A stretch of 63,213 nucleotides of DNA from Vermamoeba vermiformis (taxonomy: Eukaryota; Tubulinea; Echinamoebida): contig JBEWZL010000035.1 in NCBI GenBank assembly GCA_045837725.1, positions 1 to 63,213 on the forward strand, written 5' to 3'. The notes under the pieces are model-generated. The model was not told where the DNA came from, did no database searches, and saw nothing but the letters and a program-made list of their open reading frames with translations. Made by a program: the position numbers and the translations under genes. Below, in pieces: positions 28,765 to 40,924 of this stretch; position 1 is the stretch's first letter, and each line of letters opens with the position of its first letter.

Positions 28765-29774
28765 ATGCAATCTGGAATTGGAAACACCAGCGTCAAGGGC
28801 TTTATTATAGGTAAGGTCCACAAAATACAAGCAGTTCGCAACGACAAAGAACGTGTTTCGTTTCGGTGATCTCCTTGCGTTCTAACCGAAATCCCTCAAT
28901 ATTTCTCAACTAAGCTAACTTTTGTATTTTAGTATATATTATTGCATATTTGTGCTGCAACGTCCCTATTAACATTGCTGGCCTTGTCAGTAAGTCGAGA
29001 TCCGGAAACAACCGTGCCAAATAATCGTTTGTTAATTTGCTAATTATTGTAGTTGCCTCTACCAAGTACGAGTCTTGCATTTCAAGCTCAACTTTGACTG
29101 CCGACCATGGTGTAAGTACCAAGAGTTCACCTCATACACGCTAAATTTAGCTATCTTTAATCTCGTATTCCAGATAACTCAATTCACTCATATATTCATA
29201 CAAAAAATACCAATAATTAATATTATTCTTTGTAGTTGCCCTTATGGGTTATCGTTTTTTGCGCCGTTGGTCTTGGATCCATTTTCATTAATATTCCTTT
29301 GATTCTCTTGTCCTTCAAATGCTTGTAAGTATCGCTGCTATTATAACGTGCAATATGTTTTGTGGATATGTATCCAAAATTCAATTAAGATACGAGCACT
29401 AAATTGGATCCACAACCGCGAATCACATATAATCTGCTTAATTATTACGCCTTTGCTAACTTGCATTCAATTATAGTAAGAGCTTCTTGCCCATTATGAT
29501 ATTCTTCGTCATTAACAGCTTGTTTACTTTGGCTTGGTTTATATACGGAGGTGTGGTCTTGTTCTCTAACAACGGATCTGGTTTCGCTTGCGTAAGTAGA
29601 CGAATTATATTGAAACATTCAACTCCGTTGCTAATTATAATATAGCGCGATTCAATTAATTCCGATGGCTTCCAAGTGTGGCAAGTTGGTTTGGCAGTTT
29701 GGATCATTGCTTTGGTTGGTGGCTGCGGTCAATTGAGCACTCGTAGAATTGCTGACAGCAGATCTAACCGTTAA
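28765..29774 (+). CDS. small four-helix membrane protein, family unknown
   Basis: Six exons join cleanly: ATG at 28765 (MQSGIGNTSVKGFIIVYIIA), then an exon with CCNVPINIAGL, a Cys/Ser-rich loop (STKYESCISSSTLTADHG), then LWVIVFCAVGLGSIFINIPL, then PIMIFFVINSLFTLAWFIYG, and a last exon with VWQVGLAVWIIALVGGCGQL and a short basic tail ending SRSNR. That gives four hydrophobic segments in about 185 residues. The loop cysteines around the third and fourth helices (SGFACRDS) suggest a tetraspan arrangement similar to TMEM272-like or MARVEL proteins, but no family is certain. Introns carry tgctaa(c/t) branch-like motifs and tag acceptors. Confidence 0.75.
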
Positions 29775-29965
29775 AATACTTAATATTCATTAAGTCAGTT
29801 TTGTTAAATTACTCTATTTATATGCCATAATAAACCTAATACTTCAAAAATCAATCTTAAGTTAAGTCCATTTGTGCCATAAGGGCGTTATTAATATCGA
29901 CGAACGTATAAAAGGTTTATTATGTATGTACAAGGAGTTGGCGATGAAGTTTGCTGGTGGAAATC

Positions 29966-31291
29966 TTAAGGATTGAGTTGATCCACATTCGCTACACCAC
30001 TCGTGGCGGCTTCTTGAAGAGCAGCGCGCAATGAGTGGCTGTTAGGGAAGTGATCCAAAATGGTGTTCCACGACTTGTATTCGCCTTGTTTGACTTCAAT
30101 GCGTAATTTGCCGGATCCATCTGCAAAGTCACGCACATCCCAACCAATAATATTCGATGAAGAGGTAATGCTCACCTAAAATAAAACATTAGTTTCGATA
30201 ATACAAATATTAGCGTAAATCTCAGGTGACTTTTCTAACCGAGTTTTAACGTGGTAGTGATTAATTCAATAGACTGTTGAATATTTAAGTATGATAATTA
30301 CCTTCCAAATCTTAGAGCCATATAATTTGTTCAACATAGGTACGTAAGGGTTCAAGAAACAGAACAAGGCGCGTCTGAAAACAAAAACGAAAAAAAGTTA
30401 GGATTGTTAGCAAACAATAATCCATATTAGACTAATTCAAACACAATAGTGAATGTAAAATAAGTATATGATGTATATCGTACCTAGTGGTGGGCATCAC
30501 AATGACAACACGCTGCGAAGTGACGATCATGTAAGTCTCGTAGACAGTGTACACGGACATGATGGCAAAATAGACGATAAGACCGATGAGAATACCGATC
30601 ATCATTTGAATCCAATCCGATTCGAACACTGGATAGACCAAGACTATATAACGAAAGTTAGTGAATGGAAAACCTGAATAAAAATGGGATCCGAATTTTT
30701 CGTTCGTTTCATGAAATCGGTAACCATTAATATTTGCATAATTAATATACGTATATTATGCGCGTATTTATCGGCTGATATTAAGCAAAGTTCAAAGGAA
30801 AAGTACGCATTTTGTGGAGTGCCAGTATGAAATCCGGTGTGCGTTTCATGACAAAATTCTTAACGGTATGAGTATGAGTACTATACTTACATAATAACGC
30901 TGAGCTCAATACGGCAAAAATGGCCAATTTTACCATGAAACGCTTCGCGATGGGTTGAGTGGTGATCTTAACTTCCTCTTCCAAGCCTCTTTGACCTTCC
31001 CATTCGCCACTATAATCGCAAAAAATCATTAATAATTATACGATCGGTTTTTCGTTATTTTACAACAAAATTGGGGAGAAATAGCAAATCCGAAAAAACG
31101 AATTAATATTTTCCAAAAATACGGCACGCGTTTAATTATAAAAAATAGAATACTTACGCGAATGTTGTAGGAAGGGTAACAATATCAGTTTGAACATCAG
31201 CAGCTGCAGGGAAAAATCTTGCAAGTAGGTCATCAACCTTATGCTGCAGGAAGCTGGGCAAAATATTCATCAAAATATAAGATGACTCCAT
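29966..31291 (-). CDS. two-helix membrane protein with bacterial-PH-like domain
   Basis: Start at 31291 (MESSYILMNILPSFLQHKV). A short N-terminal domain (RFFPAAADVQTDIVTLP) leads to two hydrophobic segments (MVKLAIFAVLSSALL and WIQMMIGILIGLIVYFAIMS). After the membrane, YMIVTSQRVVIVMP resembles the first strands of bPH/YdbT-type domains. Strand-rich sequence follows (LYGSKIWKVSITSSSNIIGW and GKLRIEVKQGEY), then a final helix (SHSLRAALQEAA). This arrangement suggests a membrane-anchored PH-like module facing the cytosol, but the assignment rests on a short pattern. Six exons, about 230 residues. The gene is convergent with the four-helix protein gene. Confidence 0.65.
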
Positions 31292-31521
31292 TTTAATATA
31301 ATTAACGATCACGTTGCTGATCAGTTGTGGATCTCGTCTCGTTCAGGAGCTAAACAAGAAAAAAAATTGTCGACGTCAGAGTTATTTGTCGCGAAAAGTG
31401 AATGTACCGCACACTACTCTGCTCGTCTCGTATATTCAAAAACGCTACAAGGCAGAGCAACTCAACATCTTCACTTTTTCAATTTTTCTCGAATCAAAGA
31501 CAACATCTGACTTCACCTTCA

Positions 31522-34148
31522 ATGGCTGACTTAACTAAGCTTAGAGAACTTCTCAAAAAGGAAAATATCGGGGCTTACATTATTCCCACCGAGGACGCTC
31601 ATCAAGTAAGTCTTTCACTCGGTTTGTCAGATTTGAAAATTTCAATTCTAATTTCCCTCAAATATTTTTAACCAAAATATCTTCGTAAAATAGAGCGAAT
31701 ATATTGCAGATTGCGATAAGCGAAGAGAATATATTTCTGGTTTCACTGGATCAGCAGGTAAGAAATGGAAAGCCACCAAAAAATTTTCTTTTATTTGTCA
31801 TCAATTTTAACTTTGCTAAAGAAAAATATTGTCAATATTGACATATTTGTTAGGATATCAATTAACATAATGTTGTAGGCACTGCTGTTGTCACTTTGGA
31901 TCACGCAGCTTTGTGGACCGACGGCCGATACTACTTGCAGGTAATTCTTATCAAATACTAATTAGTCGTTTATCGATTAATATTTTTAAATTTTAAAGGC
32001 CGAAAAAGAGCTTGGCAAAGGCTGGACTTTGATGAAAGGAGGTCTGCCCACCACTCCTACTCAAGCTGCTTGGTTGAAGACTGTAAGCAGCTATTAGCAC
32101 ATATAATGTGGCATTTAAATATAGCCGCTGACTATGGTACAAATAGGTCTTGGCCGCTGATAGTGTTGTTGGCTATGACCCGCAATTGTTCTCAAAAGGT
32201 ACGTGGTCACGGGCACTTCGAACCAAAAATTAATTAAAGCAATTAAATAGCTACTGCTCGCACCAACGAGACTCAAATGAGCCAATCTGGACTTAAATTC
32301 AAGCCCGTGTTGGACAATTTGGTCGATAAAGTTTGGGAGAACAAGCCTAAGGCTCCCAGCGCCAATGTTTTTGTTCACCCTGTAAAATACGCTGGCGAGG
32401 TAAGAGTACTGCATAAATATAATATACAGTACCGTATTAATATTTCTTATTAGAGCCATTCCAGCAAACTCGGAAAAGTTCGCGAGTATTTGAAGTCCAA
32501 CAATGTTGATGCAGTTGTCATCGCTGCTTTGGACGAAGTCGCTTGTAAGTGACTAATAGTTACTATTATATAACAATATCGAGGTCTAATGTATCTTTAT
32601 AGGGTTGTTCAATTTGCGTGGTTCAGACATTTCGTTCAATCCTGTGTTCATTTCATACGCTGTTGTCACCGCTGACAAGGCTCACTTGTTTGTCAATCCG
32701 TCTAAGCTCACTGATGAAGGTACATAATCTAATGCATAATATACACTGAAGTGGATGAGTCTAATTGCCTTATAGTCAAAGCTCACCTCGGTAATGAAGT
32801 TGAAGTTCACGAATATGACGCTGTGTTTGGATTCGTGAAGAAACTGTCAGATGAGAAGAAGGTCAGTTATTCCGCACCAACAAATATGGCAGTAGTTTTC
32901 ATATTTACGTTTATGTTTAGAGTATTGCGTTGGATCCTGCCAAGTGCAACATGAAACTATTCGCTAGCGTTGCTGATGTAAGGCACAAGAAAGCACTAAT
33001 ACACGCGACGCAATCATTTAATGACAATGATAGGTATCTATCCGTGAGATCAGCTCGCCCATCACACACCCCAAGGGCATCAAGAACGAAGTTGAACTCG
33101 AAGGCATGCGTCAAGCTCACCTCCGCGACGCCGTGGCGATGGTCAAGTTCTTCACGTGGTTGGAAGATGAATTGAAGCACGGCAAAAAGCATGATGAAGT
33201 GTCGATTGCGGACAAGCTCGAGCAGTTCAGAAGCCAACAAAAAGATTACGTCAGCTTGAGCTTCGACACTATCGCCGGATCTGGTGGCAACGGCGCGATC
33301 ATTCACTATCACGCACACAAAGAGACTTGTGCACCTGTCACCACTGACAAACTGCTCTTATTGGACTCTGGTGCTCAATACAGGCACGTGCCTACAATAC
33401 TGAACGTATTTCCTAATTAGGAAACTAACTTGTCGAGCAGAGACGGTACTACTGACGTGACTCGTACCGTGCACTTTGGCACACCTTCAGCCGAAGAGAA
33501 ACACGCCTACACGAGAGTGTTGCAAGGTCACATTGGACTGGACCGCGCGGTGTTCCCTGACGGCACTTCTGGTACGTGCAAAGTTCACGCCTATGGTTTT
33601 GGCATGGCTCTAACGAATGATATTTGCAGGTGGTAAATTAGATATTCTTGCTCGTGCCCCGTTATGGCAAAGTGGCCTCGAATATCGTCACGGCACAGGT
33701 CACGGTGTCGGTGCGTTCTTGAACGTGCACGAAGGTCCGCACGGCATTTCATTCCGAGACAGCGCTTTTCAAGTGGCACTCAAGCCTGGCATGATTGTCA
33801 CGAACGAGCCTGGTATGTACAAATATGGAATTGGTCACGTGATTTTTGCTAACAAATGGACTTGAAGGCTATTACGAGGACGGCAAGTTCGGCGTGCGCA
33901 TTGAAAGTGTGTTGATTGTGCGAGAAGTCAAGACCCCGCACAACTTTGGTGGTGCCAAGTACTTTGGTTTCGAACACATTACTATGGTGCCTATTCAGAC
34001 CAAGTTGATTGACACCTCGTTGATGAGCCCCGTTGAAATTGAGTGGGTGAATAAGTTCAACAAGGAGTGTCACGACAAATTAGCGCCATTGTTGGGCGAC
34101 GATCACCACGCTTTGGAGTGGTTGAAGAAAGAGACTAAGGCCATTTAA
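31522..34148 (+). CDS. XPNPEP1: cytosolic Xaa-Pro aminopeptidase (M24B)
   Basis: The enzyme releases N-terminal residues from peptides with proline in position two. ATG at 31522 ([11 protein letters not shown]). The two N-terminal creatinase-type domains show [34 protein letters not shown] and [11 protein letters not shown]. The catalytic pita-bread domain keeps all metal ligands: [18 protein letters not shown], the H in [16 protein letters not shown], the E in IVTNEPG, and the E in [10 protein letters not shown]. Length is about 620 residues, as in animal XPNPEP1, with no signal or transit peptide. About 14 exons with short introns. It shares a 230-bp divergent promoter region with the bPH-like gene. 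Confidence 0.95.
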
Positions 34149-34285
34149 ATATGTTATCGATAAATTAGGCTTATTCAGTATTGTCAAGAAACCGTAAGCG
34201 AAATTCCCTGTAATTTGCTAGTCTCGCGATCCTGTTTTTTGGGTGATTGGCGTATTCAAACAAACGAAAAGTTTTACCAAGAGCA

Positions 34286-35741
34286 ATGCAATCGCTCAAT
34301 GGAATAAAAAAAATTTTAATTGCCGGTGGAACTGGCTGGCTAGGTAATACAACATGCGTGCACTTTTTGTTACGATTTTTACCGTAAGGTGAAGTCACTT
34401 AAAATGCAAAATATTTTAATAATTAATATATTACGTGGTAATAATTTTACGATATTAAGGAAAACAAATTAGAGCCCGGATCGGCCAAATTAATTCACAG
34501 ATTCAAGTCATATCAATCTCACGGACTCCTGGACCAAATATTATTACCTGGGACGATATCAAATCAAAAGGTACGTGCAATAAAGTCATTCGAACAATAT
34601 TATATTGGTTCTCTAGGCATTCCTTCAGACGCGGATGCGGTAGTGAATGTGACAGGCAGAAATATCTTTGAAAAGCGATGGACAGCTGAGTTTAAAAAGG
34701 AATTAATTGATAGCAGAGTCAATCCTGTTCGTACCATGGTACGTATTCAATCAATTGCGATCTATTTGTAACGATTTTTTTTGTTCAGGTGGATGCCATT
34801 ACAAAAGCTGAGGCAAAAGGAGAATCCAATGTGAAAGTAATGCTAACAGCAAGTGGATCGGCATATCCACCAAGTGAAAGTTCGTATTCCATTGTATTTA
34901 AATTCCATCAACCTCATTACTAACTCGATCTGTTTCTCAGCAAAAATTTATACCGAAGAGGATGAGTACGGCAATGATTTTGGCGGAATAATTTGCAAAG
35001 AAGTTGAAAAAGCAGCAACATTTCCTAACAACAGCAAAGTAAGATCAGTTTACATGCGAATTGGAATTGGTACGTGATAACTTAAGTTTCAGTTTGATAT
35101 AACGGGAACATATACTAACGCAATATTAATATAGTACTGGGCGACGAAAAAGGCGGGGGCTTGCCTTGGTTAATCCCAATGTATAAATGGGGCATTGGCG
35201 GGAGATTAGGAAGTGGCAAACAATATTTTCCTTGGATCCACGTCGATGACTTGGTAAGCGACTAAAAATATATGTTGATCTATATACAAGTCACTTTGTT
35301 ATTGTTATTGATCGGTTTGGTACTGGTACTTTTTCATTAAAACTAGTTGAGATATGTCGGATCCAACACATCATCGCTGATCTCGTTCATTGAATTTAGA
35401 TGAATATTATCGTTGAGCTGCTAGGAAATGACAAATATAAAGGGCCTGTGAATATAGTGGCACCAGGCATAGTCACCAACCAACAGTTGTCCGACACTTT
35501 GGCATCCGTTTTGCATCGACCAGCTTTCTTTTGGAAACCAGCCTTCATAGTCAGTTCAATACTAGGTATTACTAATATTACATTAAATACATTCATAACA
35601 TGATTAATAGGAGAAAGATCGTACATCATTTTAACAGGCAGAAATGTAGTCCCGAAAAAACTGTTGGAATTCAATTACGATTTTAAATACAAGGCTTTAA
35701 GACCTGCCCTGGAAGAGCTCGTAAAACGATATTATTCATAG
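34286..35741 (+). CDS. SDR39U1: SDR39U1-type NAD(P)-dependent epimerase
   Basis: An atypical short-chain dehydrogenase of the DUF1731 family. The start MQSLNGIKKIL leads into the nucleotide-binding motif LIAGGTGWLG, followed by ADAVVNVTGRNIFEKRW, ELIDSRVNPVRTMVDAI, LTASGSAYPPSE (the active-site region), the RIGIVLGDEKGG block, FPWIHVDDL and the C-terminal DUF1731 segment NIVAPGIVTNQQLSDTLA...HRPAFFWKPAF. About ten exons, close to 330 residues. The substrate is unknown in all homologues. The stop at 35741 lies 37 bases before the TA that flanks the inverted-repeat element. Confidence 0.92.
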
Positions 35742-35779
35742 GATAATGCTTAAGTTACGCTTGTAAATAAATTAGTTTA

Positions 35780-36624
35780 CATTGAGATATATGTCTCATG
35801 AAAATTTATTGGGTTGTGTCCAAAAATTCGAAAATTTCTTCGTCAAATCTCATAGCTACGTGGGCGATAAATTCAGCCTCGATGCTATTTTTGGGTAATA
35901 CCCTAGCGATGCTAATATAAGGTAGCAGTTATTGTTGTGCTTAAGGTATGGTCATTGTGCCAGATCCACGTTTTTGACTCGGTGGATCCAGCATTGTGAT
36001 CATAACTACAAATGCAATTTATAGCATATCGTTGCTATAAAGAAGTAGAAGGTGACGGCTCGTCCTCCTCATAACGATATGGGAGCAAACCGATGATATC
36101 TAATGTCCGTCTATCTGTGCAAAGTTCGAACTGCGGGTGGATCCGGCAGTTAGAACAATTAACGAAATTTTTGTCATATTTTACGATTGGAATTTCCTAT
36201 ACTATATTAAGCAAATATATGTACTATATGTATTAGTGAACCCATTTAAGGGATCATTGAATCGAGGGAGATTCAGATCTGACGAATGTAAAAAAACACT
36301 CGTTTTGACGTTGATCTGTAGTACCTTCTGACAAACTTTAGATGCTGATCTGAAGTGCACCTAGTAATCAATCATTTATGCGCAGTATAATGACCATACA
36401 CTCTTAATTTTGTAAGAGAATATCATTACCGCCGAAGGGTAAAAATTTAACGGAATCACATAATAGTGAAAGGTCAGGTTAATATCGTCATAAATATAAT
36501 CTAAAATGACCATTGTATATGTTTCGGGTCAGCAATTAACGCACTAAGAGCACACCGTAGTTTTGCTCGTAGAAAAAATTTTGGACACAACCCGTAGAAT
36601 TTTCACAGGACATATATCTCATTG
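35780..36624. mobile_element. 845-bp TA-flanked inverted-repeat element (Tc1/mariner-like, MITE or remnant)
   Basis: The left end (35780 onward, ca(t)tgagatatatgtc) and the inverse of the right end (36624 backward) match over about 50 bases. The match includes gaaaatt and gggttgtgtccaaaa, with a few mismatches. Both ends are directly flanked by TA (35778-35779 and 36625-36626), the target duplication of the Tc1/mariner group. Termini starting with CA also fit. The minus strand inside has several open stretches (for example one with EAEFIAHVAMRFDEEIFEF running into the left repeat), but no transposase motif is recognised. It sits between two converging host genes, leaving both stop codons intact. 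Confidence 0.8.
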
Positions 36625-36773
36625 TACAGGACCCCAGTGTTTTGTTGCTTGATCGAACTCATACTCAGAGTATTTCGCGACATCAAAAATTGAGGAAATT
36701 TCAAAGGTATTCTTATCAATCAAAAAAGCTGGATTAAATCGAACCAAAACGATTACTTTATTTGTCGCTAGTA

Positions 36774-39700
36774 TTAATGCTCATCGTGTTCTATTCGTTT
36801 GTCGCTCTGTGCTACAGTTTGCCTCAGCGACTCATCTTCTAAAATTGTAAACAAATCTAATTCTTTGGCGCCGCTCGCAGTCAATAATTCTTCCATTTCT
36901 CGATGATCATTTTGTTGTGCTATTTTAAGTGGTGTCAAACCATCGTTCGTCATGCTGTTAGGATTGGCGTTCATTGTCAACAGTCTCTTAGCCATATTAA
37001 TATTTTGTTCTAAAAAAAAGATTAGTCTACCTCTTCATTTGGTTTTATCATTAATTCGGATGTGGATCCGGCCGAAAAAAACTGGGTTCCTTAATGTAGT
37101 GTTGTATAATTAGGGACTTACCTGCGACAGCAATGTGCAATGGTGTAACACCTTCATCATTTTCTGCGTTGACATCAGCACCAGCATCTAATAACAGATC
37201 TGCAATTTCCCAGTTTTGTTCGTGCAGGGCGATGTGCAAAGCAGTCACGTGATCAGTTGTTCGTCGCAGTTTGACATCTGCCTTGAGGTCTAATAGCTGT
37301 TTCACCAACGTGATATTATTGTTATGGCAGGCCTAGTAAAAGATCGTAAGAAAAAATTGAATTTTTGGATGTGGATCTGGATCTGGTACTTACAAACATG
37401 AGCGGAGTTTGTCCGAAATTATCCGGCAAATTAACCTCCGGCCGTTGTCCTAATAATAGTCCGCAAATGATATTGTTGATTTCAGTCGGTGACATGAACT
37501 TATCATCGGAGTTCATTTTCTCTTCGTTCAATCTTTGCGTTTCTTCTTCGAGATCGTGAATGGGGGTCGATGCTGCGAGCAATAGAGCGGAATAACCATA
37601 TTCATTGCGTGTATTTACAATCGCTCCATTTTCAAGCAACAACTTGACGCACTCAAAATTGCCTCCTATCGACACAGTTCAATCAATACAGACCATTACC
37701 ATATTAGGAAATAACATGTAAAAACGATATGTATTTGCTCAATTTATACAAAGTCAATTTTGCGCATAAGTGTAGATATCTCCATATTAGTAAACAATGT
37801 CCTTAATAGGATAATTTTGCAAAAGTTGCGTAACTCAACGCACTGAAGTTAAAGTAACATTTTCAATTCTTTTGCCGTGAAATTTTGAGTTAGAAAGTGG
37901 TTTGTACGTACTTTGCACGGCAATATGCAGCGGCGTCCAACCCTCGTTGTTGGGCTGTTCGACGTAGCTAGGGAATCGTTGCAACATTGGCTTGAGGCAA
38001 TCTGCGTAACCACGTGCTGCGATGATGTGCAGAGGTGAGGCACCAGCAAGGTCCTATGTCATATTGTTAATTAATAAGAGGACTTTAGTTCGTCCAAAAC
38101 TACGCACCTTGACATTGAGACTCGCACCGCTCGTTAATAACAGTTCGATAATTTCGGGGCGACCACTTTTGGCAGCGTAATGCAACGGAGTTTCTCCGTA
38201 ACGGTTCTGAAATTTCATTAAAATTAGTCCACGTGTTTTCACTGAACAAACGACAATCTCCTATAATACTTACTGCTGCATTAACATCAGCGTGTGCGTA
38301 CGACAAAGCTGCCTGCAAAAATTCCGCCGCGCCTTCCATGCTCGCCAAATGGATCGGAGTTTCTTCGTCTTTCGTCCAATCATTTACTAAAAAAGGCAAT
38401 AAGTTATTATTCTGGTCAAAAGTTGTCAAAATTAATACGTACTGCTCAGACCCTTAGCAACAAATAATCGCAATAAATCGGGTCTGTTCGCAATTGCTGC
38501 TACGTGAATAGCATTCAACCCTTCAGTGTCGCGATAAACTATTTTCGCGCCTTTTTTGATCATGTATTCAATGGCTTCCACGGGCAGCATCGCTTGCACG
38601 GCCAAATGTAGCGGCGTAATGCCCTAATATAGAATATATGAGCACCAAGTATGATGATATTCATGTGGCTATTAACTCACGGATTCATCGACAGCATTAA
38701 TATTGGATCCGCTGTCAATTAAAAGTTTGATCATTTCGAAGTTGCCCCTGTCAAAAGTGTCAAAAATTTTTGCAATGTTTTTGATCGAGAAATCGACGCA
38801 ACGTACCTCGAACATGCCAAGTGCAAAGGGGTAGTGCTGGCATTATTTACAGAATTCACTGAAATTCCTTTCTCCACGATGAGTTTTCCCGCGACAGTAG
38901 TGTCATCCATCAAAGCCGCGATATGCAAAGCATTTTCACCCTTCAAATGCGTGCCTTGAAAATGTTTGACCAAGTTCATCAAACAATCCAAATGCTTGTT
39001 TTGCACTGCTGTCTTGAAATCACTGCAACAATTTTTCCTTTGGATCACGGGCCCGGTTGGCGTGTAGACCATTTGACTCGCTGGATCTGAAAATAAATTA
39101 TCGCTTTCAATATCTTCTTCGTCATCTTCTAACATGCGTTCTTCGCCCATCATGCGATTTTGGAAAGATCCGTAACTGGATGCGCTAGGACCGTCTTCGT
39201 CTTCCATAGGCTGTTCAAGAATTTGTCCTTCATGAATCATATTTTCCAAGAACGCTGGTTCTTTAATTAGCGTCGGCACTAACGATTTAAATTCGTCTTC
39301 GCGTTTTTCTAGTGCTGCAATTTCTTCATCGGTAAAGCCCGGAGATTGATTAATTTCTCGGGCCATTTGATGTTTGAATTCTTCGAATGGAGTATCGGGG
39401 ATTTCATTCGGAGAATTTTGGCTTTGTTCGATGTATTTTTTGACTTTTTCTACGAGTTCTGGCGGCATGTCTTGCAATTTTTTGTTTTCAATATTGTCCA
39501 TTTGATCGGCGAGTTCTCGAATTTGCTGCTCTTCTTCGAATTTTTCAATGAGCATAAGATAGAATTCGACGGTATGTTTTAAGTTTCGCGGATTTGCTTC
39601 CAGTTCTTGAACAACTTCAGGATTATCCAGATCGTATTCAATTCTTTGTAAAATAGCCTGGGGAATTTCTATACGCTTTATAATTAATAAAATTTGAATC

Positions 39701-40314
39701 AAATGAATAAATCGAAGCAATTTACCTTTGCCTTCAAGCTTTTTCTCCATCAAGATCTTGATCGCCTTGAACAGATCGCGCCTCCTTCGGTTTTTTCGTA
39801 GTTTCTTATTCTTTTTCGACTATATTAAAATAGCAATTAGAATTCATAATAAAATACGGCTGCGTGCGCGCGTTAATTGATGGATCCACGAAGTGAGTTC
39901 ATTAACTTATTTCAGAAAATACATTATATAATATGATAATATACTAGTACTTACGTTAGATATATTCCTAATAAATAAATAATTTTTTTGTTCAAACAAA
40001 CTTCTCGATCCACAAATCTGCGTTCGGATCGAGAGCTCATTGATTAAAGGACTTGTGTTATTCGTTGCAAATATTTTTCTACTAATATTTGACGAGGAAT
40101 AACACCGTTTACTTGACTGTTCAGACGGTAATCGAAATAACGATCCGGATCTCACACAAGCAGATTTGACGCTGGGTGTCTTCGTCAAAAGTCCTAATGT
40201 GCGACTTGTTGAATGTACAAGCCGTTGCATTTCGTCTTGGTTGATTTTACGATTTAAAAAGACAATTTTCGTCCAAACCAAATTGGTGCAACTTCCGAAT
40301 CTGTTGGAAGACAT
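36774..40314 (-). CDS. ankyrin-repeat protein with mitochondrial-type presequence
   Basis: Exon 1 (40314-39957) starts MSSNRFGSC. A second Met (MQRLVHSTSRTLGLLTKTPS) opens a sequence rich in Arg, Ser and Leu, poor in acids and containing KRCYSSSN, typical of mitochondrial import signals. It joins in phase 0 (donor gtaagt, acceptor atatag) to a basic exon (SKKNKKLRKNRRRRDLFK). A long acidic helical region follows (MPPELVEKVKKYIEQS, FTDEEIAALEKREDEFK). The C-terminal half holds about 11-12 ankyrin repeats (ENALHIAALMDD, STTPLHLACSR, GETPLHYAAKSGRPEIIELL, VTALHIALHEQN, GVTPLHIAV, GLTPLKIAQQND). Ankyrin arrays bind proteins; the partner is unknown. Matrix targeting is predicted only. About 15 exons. 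Confidence 0.85.
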
Positions 40315-40438
40315 CTCACTGGCGGAATAGCCAATAGAGGCAATCTATTCTTTGACTATTCAAAATTCAGGCTTGAATTAGCCTCAATGAAAGGGTATTT
40401 ATCCGAAAATTATCGTTTATTCTGAATCTGCAAGGTTT

Positions 40439-40924
40439 CTATTTCTTCAACAAATACATACCAAACAGTGTGAATATGAGTAAACCCATAACCAAAATAT
40501 TTCCGTCGGGAACTAAGCTTCGTCCGTCTTTGTCTTGATTTTCTGAACTAAATCCGAGGCTATGCCCAATCTTCTCCATACCCAAGCCGAACGTGGCTTT
40601 ATCCTTGATAATAATTTTACGTGCCTTGGTAATCTCGTTGAGGTAGCATTTCATAATATTTCGGAAATGCTTGCGAATAACGTATTCGTTTGAAACCTTC
40701 CGCAAATCTGAAAAGTCTTCCAAGCTAACTATCGATTTAGCCAAATCTTCATTGAAATTAATATCGGAGCAATCTTCTAAGTTTTCTTTGACGAAAGCTT
40801 GAATGAGCTTGGTCATCTTTTCGTAAACAACTTCCAAAAACTCTTCATATGAGGCCTCTCTTGCAGCTTTAAGTTCTTGCACGAATTTATTGATAACAAG
40901 CTCCATGCTAACAAAATCTGTCAT
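40439..40924 (-). CDS. tail-anchored membrane protein, single exon
   Basis: 161 codons run without intron from MTDFVSMELVINKF to stop. The cytosolic part is predicted mostly helical and charged (ELKAAREASYEEFLEVVYEK, FSDLRKVSNEYVIRKHF). A single hydrophobic segment (NILVMGLLIFTLFGMYLL) lies two residues from the C-terminus (KK stop). This is the layout of tail-anchored proteins inserted after translation into ER or mitochondrial outer membrane, and the final KK is compatible with either. No family is recognised. The gene lies 124 bp upstream of the ankyrin gene on the same strand. The lack of introns is unusual here. Confidence 0.75.
   Translation of the reverse strand: MTDFVSMELVINKFVQELKAAREASYEEFLEVVYEKMTKLIQAFVKENLEDCSDINFNEDLAKSIVSLEDFSDLRKVSNEYVIRKHFRNIMKCYLNEITKARKIIIKDKATFGLGMEKIGHSLGFSSENQDKDGRSLVPDGNILVMGLLIFTLFGMYLLKK

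Noticed and set aside
35780-36624. Assigning a mariner transposase to the open stretches inside the inverted-repeat element
   Set aside because: No DDE-type motif could be recognised; only the ends and TA flanks are firm.
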